From: Paenibacillus sp. 37
GTDB taxonomy: Bacteria; Bacillota; Bacilli; Paenibacillales; Paenibacillaceae
Assembly: GCF_008386395.1 (NCBI RefSeq)
Contig: NZ_CP043761.1
Location: 2,852,001-2,916,000 of the forward strand
Direction: 5' to 3'
DNA: 64,000 nucleotides
Shown here: positions 53,147-62,300 of the stretch, one piece after another
Numbering within the stretch: the first letter of the stretch is position 1
Layout of the letters: each line of letters begins with the position of its first letter
Made by a program: the position numbers and the translations under genes
The notes under the pieces: model-generated
What the model was told of the DNA's origin: nothing
Seen by the model: only the letters and a program-made list of their open reading frames with translations
Database searches by the model: none

Positions 53147-56100
53147 GAAAAGATCAGATGTTATCACTGGATCAGATTCTTGAAATGGTGAAGGGACGAC
53201 GTCTCTCATCAGAGATAGCCTATCAGCTTATACAGGAAATAGAGCGGCATGATAATTCGGCTTCCAATGAAAAAAACATACAGCAGAATACGTATCTGTA
53301 TCCATCCTGGGAAATTCAAGACCTTCAACGTACGGTTTTCAAAAGTGAGAGACTTCTGTTATTTGTTACTGGTGAAGAAAATATGGGGCAATGGGATGAG
53401 AGTGCTTCCATCATTCGTGTGATACAAGGAAATCAATTCATCGAGCAGGATGCTGATACATTCGTAGTCCGTCCGGAACATGAAGAGGATTACGAGCGTT
53501 TATTCAACCGACTGTCCGAATTACAGTGGATACCTGATACTGTCGTTCATGGATGGAATGGTGCCGTGCTTTCGGAAGATGGAGGGACGCTGCTGAGTAA
53601 ACAGCTTGCCCAGGGCGTGTACGCCTTATTTTATACATGCCAATGGCTGGCGAAATGTGCTGACAAAAAGAAAATACATCTTTTATATGTTTATTCCAGC
53701 GATCATAAAGAAGAACCGGCAAGTGAAGCCGTAAGCAGTTTCATGCGCAGTGTAACATGGGAACACCCGCAATGGACATGTCGTACATTGGACATGGGAA
53801 ATGAACCAATCGATATGTTACAACTCATCAAACAGGAGCTGGAAGCTCGGGACCAAGCGGTAGAGGTTCGTTATCGGGACAATCGGCGTTATGCAAAAAG
53901 ATTGGTATCGTTGCCGAAAAGAGAATATTCACAAGTGGATTGGAACAAAGAAGGCGTGTATTTGATCACAGGTGGGATGGGCGGCATCGGTCTAAAGTTT
54001 GCCTCCTTGCTTGCCAAATCCGCTCGAGTCATTGTTTTATCCGGACGCTCCATTCTGAGTAGGGATCAGGAACAACAATTGCATGATCTAGGGAAGTTCG
54101 GAGCTGAAATAGTGTATATCCCGGCGGATGTATCGCAACGTGAGTCCGCTTTTAATCTCATCCGTGAGTGCAAAGCCAGATTTGGGGGTATTCATGGTGT
54201 GATTCATTGCGCTGGCGTATTGAGAGACTCCATGCTTCAATCCAAAAATAAAGTGGACATGGATGCTGTTATCGCTCCTAAAGTATACGGAACGGTTTGG
54301 CTGGACGAAGCTTCTTGTCATGAACAGTTGGACTTTTTCATCGTTTGCTCTTCCGTCATGTCCGTTCTGGGCAACGCTGGACAATGTGACTATGCCTTTG
54401 CCAATGGCTTTATGGACGGTTTTTGCCGTCAACGGGATCGTTTGAACAAAGAGGGGTTACGTTCTGGTCAGACGATCTCTCTGAATTGGCCTCTATGGTC
54501 GGAAGCGGGGATGGGAGTAGATCCAACTCATCGCCTTTTTTTGGAGAATACGCTCGGGATTTCAGCGATATCCAGCGAACATGCCATACATGCTTTTGAA
54601 GATGCTTTCCATTGTAAGGAAAATCAGCTGGTAATTGTTGGCGGGGATGCGGCCAAATTTCAGAAGGTACACGAGAAAACATCGTTTGCAGATGTGGATC
54701 CTCCGAAAAAGGATGTGTTGTTGCAGAACAGCATAAATGAAGAAGTTCTACTAGAAAGGGTTTCAGAGGTCATTTTGACCATATCCTCTAAGATTCTTAG
54801 TGTTGACATACAGGAACTGGATCTGGATGCGGATAAGAGCGACTATGGATTTGATTCCATTTCAACGACTGATTTTGTCAATCGACTTAACGCAACATAT
54901 AGCATTGATCTGACGCCTCCTGTTGTGTTTGAATATGCGACTTTAAGGACCTTTGCAACCTACCTGAGCGGAGCTTATGGCGAAGACATTGCCCGATATC
55001 ATGGAATGAGTGGGGGACACGATGAACCCGAAATGCAGACTTCACATACGGTCAGTGCTGATGAAACAAATGAGAACGCAAGTGAGCCTGTTGATGTCCA
55101 TAGGAGCAATAAAGAACCCATTGCCATTATTGGAATAGGCGCTCATATGCCTCAATCCGAGAGTATGGATCAACTATGGGAGAACTTGGTTTCCGGAAAA
55201 ACCTTTATTTCCGAAATCCCTCCTGAACGCTGGGATTGGCATCAATATTACGGGGACCCAATAAAGGAAGTTAATAAAACCAACATCAAATGGGGCGGAT
55301 TTATGAAAGCCATTGATCAATTTGATGCTTCGTTTTTTGGAATTTCGCCTCATGAAGCGGGGTTGATGGACCCGAGACAGCGCATTTATTTGCAAACCGT
55401 ATGGGAAGCCATTGAAGATGCTGGTTACAGGCCATCCGATTTGTCTGGGAGTAAAACAGGCATGTTTGTCGGGGTGGTTAGTTCAGATTATTATGATTTG
55501 ATGCATCAAGCAGGCATTCCTACCGAGGCACATACAGCGTTGGGCATATTTCATTCCATTCTGGCTAACCGAATTTCATATCTTCTAAATCTGCATGGAC
55601 CTAGTGAACCCGTGGATACAGCCTGTTCCGGTTCGCTGGTCGCCATTCATCGGGCAGTGGAATCGATACACAACGGAGAATGTGAACTGGCAGTTGCCGG
55701 AGGCATTAGTGTTATCGCAAGTCCACAGCTGATGATTGCTTTTAATCAGGCAGGCATGCTCAGTGTGGATGGTCGCTGTAAAACCTTTGATCAAGGTGCT
55801 GATGGGTACGTTCGTGGTGAGGGTAGTGGGGCATTGCTGCTTAAACCGTTGTCCAAAGCGGAAGCGGATGGAGACCATATCTATGGAGTAATTCAGGCAA
55901 CGGCTATAAATCATGGGGGACATGCCAACACTTTGACGTCTCCAAATCCTAACGCACAGGCAGAACTCATTGTTGAAGCGTGGTCGAGATCAGGAATTGA
56001 TCCGAGGACAGCAGATTATATTGAAGCACATGGTTCGGGGACGCCATTGGGTGATCCAATCGAGATAAATGCGCTTAAAAAAGCATTCTCCCAGCTGGTT

Positions 56101-59100
56101 CAAAACTGGGATGAATTGCATGGCACGCAGAGCGGCTCATCCCCGGATTCCACTGTTCCGCACTGTGCAGTGGGGACTATAAAAACGTATATTGGGCACC
56201 TGGAGGCAGCAGCAGGAGTAGCGGGAGTACTAAACGTGTTACTCAGTATGAAGCATAACCGATTGCTGCCAAATCTGCAGTTAAATGAAGTTAACCCGTA
56301 CATCCAGTTGAAGAACAGTCCATTTTATATTGTAAAGGAAGGACAGACGTGGAATCGCAAACATGACACGTTGCCCAGAAGTGCGGGCGTAAGTTCATTT
56401 GGGTTTGGAGGTGTCAATGCTCATATCGTCATCCGCGAATACGTGACCAAGCACAATAGTTCCCAAAATATATCCAATCGCCCCCAGTTACTCATCGTTT
56501 CTGCAAAGAACAGGGATCGATTGAAAGCATATGCGAAGCGAATCGTTGAATTTCTGAGTCAAACGGATGGGATTACCCTAGCTGATGTTGCATTTACAAT
56601 GCAAACGGGCAGGGAAGAGATGGAGGAAAGACTTGCATTGGTGAGTTCGAGCATCACGGATGCCGTAGACATGCTTGAGCGGTTTGTTGCAGGTCAGGCA
56701 GATCTATATCGATGTTGGCAAGGGAGCGTATCCAAGCGCAAATCCCTCCAAGATGAACATGTTATAACTTACAATCATCCATCCACAGATCAGGATTTCA
56801 TGATGGAAGCAGAACTCCATAAACTTGCTCAGCTCTGGGTAACCGGTAACAGGATTGATTGGTCTTCAATGGATAAAAGTGAAGGGCAACGGAAAATCTC
56901 CATCCCGACTTATCCGTTTGCAGAGACACGGCACTGGCTTCCTAATCCAGTCAACCGTATAGAAAACGCTGGAGCTCATCGGTCGGGAATGGATAACAGA
57001 TTCATGATGAAGCTGGAAAACAGATCGGATTTTCGGTCATACCGCTACGAATTTGAATTTACGGGTCAGGAATCCTTTTTTCGGGATCACGAAATAAACG
57101 GATATAATGTATTGCCTGCCTCAGCACATATTGAGTTGATCAGGGCCGCTGTCATGATGGCTGCTCAACCCAGAGAGGATGAACAAATTAACCTCCAAAA
57201 GCTGGTATGGCTCCAACCTGTTGTAGCTCAACAAGGTATGGGAAGGCTCCGAATCCTTCTTAATCCATCCTCTAATGGAGATATTGAGGTGACCGTTCAA
57301 TCTCCAAGTGAGTCTCAGGGGGATGGGACAGAGACCATGGTTTTTAGCCAGGGGACTGCTGTGATTACCAAGCGTGGAGTACGCAAGACTAGCGAAGTGG
57401 AGACAATCCTGAGCAGCTGTAATCTGGAAAATCTCACTTCAGAGCAATGTTATTCCTTTTTTTCAGCAAGAGGCATGCGGTATGGTCCAGACTTCCAGGG
57501 TCTGAAAATTGTATCAGTGGGTCATGATCAGGCATTGGCCAGAATTGCTCTGCCTTCGAATATTATCGATGGATTTCAGGAGGGCACCCTTCATCCAGGT
57601 CTTCTGGATAATGCTTTTCAGGCCACCATCGGGATCTGGTCCAGTGCTTCGGGAAATATTCAGGAGGAGCCGCAAGATACGTCTTTGTTGCCCTTCTCCA
57701 TACAGCAAATTCAAATATTTGGCTCCTGCGAAGCAGAGATGTGGGCTCATGTCCGAGTACGTCAGGAGAGTGGCAGTGCCGTTGTACACGCAGATACCGA
57801 ATATGACATGGATTTGTTTAATGTAGAGGGTGATGTACGGGTATCTATTAGGGCAATGCGTTTTAGAAGACCTGAGCCAAAAGCTTCTAATCTCAATGAG
57901 ACTAAAGGGATGGAGACATATGAGTTACAAATGCTGGCCCCTGTATGGAAAGAGCAGACAATCGGCTTGCATGAACATGAACGTGTACTCAACGATCTCC
58001 GGGGAGAAATATGCTTGGTAGGTACGAAGAGCTCGTACTTGACTCAGCTGCTTAAATATCTGCCTCACGCCGAAGTGATCGTTTTGAATCCACAGGATTC
58101 GATCATGCGGATCACGGAACAACTGATCCCAATTATGAACCTTCGACATATGGTGTGGATATCTCCGCTAACCACCGGAAACTCACCTGATGTCGAGGGA
58201 ATGATTGAGGCTCAGGAAGAAGGCGTGTTTCTTCTGTACAGACTAATTAAGGCACTTCTTCAGGACGGATATGGGAATCGGAGCATGGAATGGACTGTAA
58301 TCACAATGCAGGCAAACGCCATTCATACACTTGATTCGGTTGATCCCACTCATGCCGGGATACATGGTCTTATAGGAGTATTATGCAAAGAACGACCCGG
58401 ATGGAAGGTTAGACAGGTGGATTTGGATCAGTTGAACGATAAGAATATGCACGAGTTGTTTTCGTGGTCTGCTGATTCCTACGGATTCCCATACGTAAAC
58501 CGACATGGCGAATGGTTTCGTCAACAACTTGCGTCCGTTACATATTCCCCTGTGAGTTCGGGGCAGTCTCATTCCTATCGCCATGGAGGTGTATACGTTG
58601 TTATCGGGGGAGCAGGCGGAATCGGAGAGGCATGGAGTGAATATATGATCCAGCATTACAAAGCCCAGATCATCTGGCTGGGAAGAAGGAAACTGGATGC
58701 TGATATTCAGGCGAAATTGCAAAGGCTGGGCGAGCTCGGACCTGCGCCCTGTTACATGGCTGTTGATGCAACGGATTCGGAAGCAATGCGTCAAGCATGT
58801 ACAGATATTAGGCGGAATCATCAAACCATTCATGGTTTTATTCATTCAGCCATCGTATTGGAGGATCGTAGCCTGGAATATATGGACGAAGCTGCTTTTC
58901 GGAAAGCTTATTCCACCAAGGTAGACATCAGCATCAATATAGCCAAAGCGTGTATCGGAGAGTCGCTTGACTTTGTACTCTTTTTTTCGTCCATGAACTC
59001 CTTTTTGAATTCGGCCGGACAGGCCAATTACGTAGCCGGCTGTACGTTCAAAGATGTATTCGCCCAATTTTTGAGACAGTGCTGTAATTTCCCCGTCAAA

Positions 59101-59355
59101 GTGATGAACTGGGGATATTGGGGAAGTGTGGGTTCGGTACGTTCTGAATATTATAAGACACGCATGGCGAAAGCAGGACAAGGTTCAATCGAAGCTCCTG
59201 AAGCGATGGAGGCTCTTAATGTACTGATGAATGGTGTGCTGGATCAGATTGCATTGATAAGGAAACAGCCTTTGGTGGATATGCAGATCTTGCATGAAGA
59301 AGAATCCATTATGGTCTATCAGGGGGCTGTCTCTGCTTGTATAACAGGGGTCTGA
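53143..59355 (+). CDS. Trans-AT polyketide synthase: KR-ACP-KS-DH-KR
   Basis: 2070 aa. KR1 (about 250-500): cofactor loop TGGMGGIG (about 276), Tyr417 and Asn in YAFAN, and 'LRD', which predicts a B-type (D) hydroxyl. ACP: Ser572 in GFDSIS. KS (about 655-1105): Cys828 in DTACSGS, His in EAHGSGT and YIGHLE. DH (about 1290-1570): His1316 in HEINGYNVLP and Asp1489 in DNAFQ. KR2 (about 1810-2000): GGAGGIG and Tyr1963, but the catalytic Asn is replaced (YVAGC), so activity is uncertain. KR1 and ACP complete module 1 begun in the previous gene. KS-DH-KR2 begins module 2, finished by MT-ACP of the next gene. No AT domain is present, as expected for trans-AT. Confidence 0.93.
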   Translation: MRKDQMLSLDQILEMVKGRRLSSEIAYQLIQEIERHDNSASNEKNIQQNTYLYPSWEIQDLQRTVFKSERLLLFVTGEENMGQWDESASIIRVIQGNQFIEQDADTFVVRPEHEEDYERLFNRLSELQWIPDTVVHGWNGAVLSEDGGTLLSKQLAQGVYALFYTCQWLAKCADKKKIHLLYVYSSDHKEEPASEAVSSFMRSVTWEHPQWTCRTLDMGNEPIDMLQLIKQELEARDQAVEVRYRDNRRYAKRLVSLPKREYSQVDWNKEGVYLITGGMGGIGLKFASLLAKSARVIVLSGRSILSRDQEQQLHDLGKFGAEIVYIPADVSQRESAFNLIRECKARFGGIHGVIHCAGVLRDSMLQSKNKVDMDAVIAPKVYGTVWLDEASCHEQLDFFIVCSSVMSVLGNAGQCDYAFANGFMDGFCRQRDRLNKEGLRSGQTISLNWPLWSEAGMGVDPTHRLFLENTLGISAISSEHAIHAFEDAFHCKENQLVIVGGDAAKFQKVHEKTSFADVDPPKKDVLLQNSINEEVLLERVSEVILTISSKILSVDIQELDLDADKSDYGFDSISTTDFVNRLNATYSIDLTPPVVFEYATLRTFATYLSGAYGEDIARYHGMSGGHDEPEMQTSHTVSADETNENASEPVDVHRSNKEPIAIIGIGAHMPQSESMDQLWENLVSGKTFISEIPPERWDWHQYYGDPIKEVNKTNIKWGGFMKAIDQFDASFFGISPHEAGLMDPRQRIYLQTVWEAIEDAGYRPSDLSGSKTGMFVGVVSSDYYDLMHQAGIPTEAHTALGIFHSILANRISYLLNLHGPSEPVDTACSGSLVAIHRAVESIHNGECELAVAGGISVIASPQLMIAFNQAGMLSVDGRCKTFDQGADGYVRGEGSGALLLKPLSKAEADGDHIYGVIQATAINHGGHANTLTSPNPNAQAELIVEAWSRSGIDPRTADYIEAHGSGTPLGDPIEINALKKAFSQLVQNWDELHGTQSGSSPDSTVPHCAVGTIKTYIGHLEAAAGVAGVLNVLLSMKHNRLLPNLQLNEVNPYIQLKNSPFYIVKEGQTWNRKHDTLPRSAGVSSFGFGGVNAHIVIREYVTKHNSSQNISNRPQLLIVSAKNRDRLKAYAKRIVEFLSQTDGITLADVAFTMQTGREEMEERLALVSSSITDAVDMLERFVAGQADLYRCWQGSVSKRKSLQDEHVITYNHPSTDQDFMMEAELHKLAQLWVTGNRIDWSSMDKSEGQRKISIPTYPFAETRHWLPNPVNRIENAGAHRSGMDNRFMMKLENRSDFRSYRYEFEFTGQESFFRDHEINGYNVLPASAHIELIRAAVMMAAQPREDEQINLQKLVWLQPVVAQQGMGRLRILLNPSSNGDIEVTVQSPSESQGDGTETMVFSQGTAVITKRGVRKTSEVETILSSCNLENLTSEQCYSFFSARGMRYGPDFQGLKIVSVGHDQALARIALPSNIIDGFQEGTLHPGLLDNAFQATIGIWSSASGNIQEEPQDTSLLPFSIQQIQIFGSCEAEMWAHVRVRQESGSAVVHADTEYDMDLFNVEGDVRVSIRAMRFRRPEPKASNLNETKGMETYELQMLAPVWKEQTIGLHEHERVLNDLRGEICLVGTKSSYLTQLLKYLPHAEVIVLNPQDSIMRITEQLIPIMNLRHMVWISPLTTGNSPDVEGMIEAQEEGVFLLYRLIKALLQDGYGNRSMEWTVITMQANAIHTLDSVDPTHAGIHGLIGVLCKERPGWKVRQVDLDQLNDKNMHELFSWSADSYGFPYVNRHGEWFRQQLASVTYSPVSSGQSHSYRHGGVYVVIGGAGGIGEAWSEYMIQHYKAQIIWLGRRKLDADIQAKLQRLGELGPAPCYMAVDATDSEAMRQACTDIRRNHQTIHGFIHSAIVLEDRSLEYMDEAAFRKAYSTKVDISINIAKACIGESLDFVLFFSSMNSFLNSAGQANYVAGCTFKDVFAQFLRQCCNFPVKVMNWGYWGSVGSVRSEYYKTRMAKAGQGSIEAPEAMEALNVLMNGVLDQIALIRKQPLVDMQILHEEESIMVYQGAVSACITGV

Positions 59356-59391
59356 AGAGCGGGGATTATCAGACGGTAGGGGGAACGTGTA

Positions 59392-62300
59392 ATGACAGAA
59401 CTGAAAGAGTTGTTGGGTCAATTATTATGGGGCAGACTGCATGCTACAGGACTTTTGAGCAATTTTCGGGGTGAAGATGCAGCTGTAGCAGAAATGCCTG
59501 ATTCATTGATCAAGCGTTACGGAAGATGGTGGCGGGAGAGTCTTCTTTATTTGCGAAAATACGGTTATTTCACCTCTACTGGTGCTGTAAATCCCTTGAT
59601 TCAGACCAACGATACGGACCTGGCTCACGCATGGAAGAAATGGGATAGGAAAAAACTGCTGTGGCTATCCGATCCAAACGTATCTTCCTACATTCCACTG
59701 CTGGATGCCACGCTCCGAGCGCTGCCGGACATTTTGACGGGTCAGAAGTCCGCAACCGACATTATTTTTCCGAATAGTTCCATGCATCTGGTGGAGAACA
59801 TTTACATGAATAATCCTGCTGCCGATTATTTCAATGCCGTTTTGGCAGAGCAGGTTGCAGCTATTATAAAACAGCAACTTGTGCAGGAGCCGAGTGCACA
59901 TATCCGTATTGTGGAGATCGGAGCCGGAACGGGAGGCACGAGCCAGGCGGTTCTTACCCGGCTGAGTGATTTTCATCCCCATATTCTGGAGTATTGTTAT
60001 ACCGATCTTTCCCAGGCTTTTTTGAGTCATGCCCAACAGATATATGGCCCGCATTATCCGTACCTTACATACGGAACGTTTGATTTGTCTAAACCTTTGT
60101 CCACCCAATCTCTGCAAGCGGGGACTTATGATATAGCGATAGCAACTAATGTCATGCATGCTGCTCCTAATATTCGCCTTGCCTTAAGGAATGCTAAGGC
60201 ATTACTCCGTTGTAAGGGTGTTTTTTTGATCAATGAAATCACTGAAAATACGCTATTGAATCACCTTACATTTGGTTTGTTGGATGGGTGGTGGAGCTAT
60301 GTGGACCCTGCTCTGCGTATTTCCGGAGGACCATTGCTTAAACAGGAAACTTGGAAAAACGTATTGTTATCCGAGGGGTTCGGGGAAGTACAGTTACTGG
60401 CTCATTCTGACGAATTTAAGGGCCAGCAAGTGATAATGGGAACAAGCAATGGCGTGGTACGTCAGCAAATCTTGAAACATGAGCAAACGGTGAAACATCA
60501 GGCCGAAAGTCAAACGAGCCACATTTCGCAGGATATTCAAGAAAAACCGTCAGAAATCCGGTTACCCGAAGTGGAGGGGTCACATACATCCGAAGAAAAA
60601 CTGAAGTACATAAAGGAAGTGCTTGTTCGGACATTATGTGAATCTTTGAAAGTGGAGGCACAGCTTATCGACCCTGAGGAGGCTTTTTCCGATTATGGGG
60701 TTGACTCCATAACGGGTGTTCGATTAATTCATTCGATCAATGAACGACTGGGAACGGAGCTGTTCACCACCGATATTTTTGATTTTCCTTGTGTCAACCA
60801 GCTTGCACAGTATATTTCCCCAATGGTACAGGAGAAACCGATGGAGCCTGAACAACAAACGCAGCTTCATGGGGGGCGCAGTGCCAGTGCCGATAGGCCC
60901 GACGTCCAATGGACTGAACAGATGAATGAAGAGCGGGAATTCACGTTGGGTGATGCAATGAAGAGTCATTCCGATGGCGATATAACATCCTCCGGTGCCA
61001 ACAACAGACACAAGGACATTGCGATCATTGGCTATAGCGGCAGATTCCCGCAATCGGATAATGTGGATGAATTATGGGAGCATTTGGCTGCAGGCAATGA
61101 CTTGATTCAGCGTGGGGCGCGGTGGACTTCCGAACAGACAGGATCATCCGTAGAGAAAACTGAAAATAACCATGGAGCTTTTTTGGAAGATAGCGATTGT
61201 TTTGACCCCTTGTTTTTCAAAATCTCCAATGTTGAAGCAATGCATATGGACCCGCAACAGCGATTGTTTCTGGAGGAATCGTGGAAAACCCTTGAACACG
61301 CCGGATACGCGGGCGAACTAATTCAGGGCCGTCAATGCGGAGTGTATACCGGATATTGTGGAGGAGACTATGAGAAGTTGATCGGTGAACAGGCCCCTGC
61401 ACAAGCCTTTTGGGGCAATGCTGCATCCATCGTACCTGCCCGAGTATCCTATTTTCTGAATTTACAGGGGCCGGCGATTGCGGTTGATACCGCTTGCTCA
61501 AGTTCGCTGGTTGCCATTCATCTGGCTTGTCAAGCCCTATGGTCAGGGGAAGTGGAGCTTGCTCTGGCAGGTGGAGTGTTTGTGCAATCCACGGCTGATT
61601 TTTATCTTTCTGCTAGTCGGGCGGGCATGTTGTCCCCGGCTGGACGGTGTCATAGCTTTGATGAACGTGCAGACGGTTTTGTGCCGAGTGAGGGTGTGGG
61701 GGCCTTGTTGCTCAAACGGCTGGAGGATGCCATCCAAGATGGTGATCATGTACATGGGATCCTCAAAGGCAGCTGTATCAATCAGGATGGGAGCACCAAT
61801 GGGATCACAGCCCCCAGTAGAGCCTCACAGGAAAGACTTGAACGCCAGCTATACGAACAGTTCGGTGTTAATCCCGATCAGATCCAATTGGTTGAAGCGC
61901 ATGGTACTGGAACGAAGCTGGGTGATCCCATTGAATTCGAAGCGCTGAACCGAAGTTTTCGAAAGTATACGAGCCGTTCTCAATATGCTGCACTAGGTTC
62001 GATCAAGTCGAATATGGGACATTCGATTGCAGCAGCGGGCATAGCCGGTGTTATCAAATTGTTATTGGCCTTGAAACATCAACAGATTCCACCATCCATT
62101 CATTATTCCAAAGCAAATCCCAATATTGATTTTTCGAAAAGTCCATTCTATGTCAATACTCAATTGAATCCATGGCATACACCCACCGGACTTAAGAGGG
62201 CTGCACTTGTAAGCTCATTTGGCTTTAGTGGAACCAACGCTCACCTTGCCATCGAGGAGCCTTCCGGAGAGTTTTCTCCATCAATACATAAACCGGGTTA

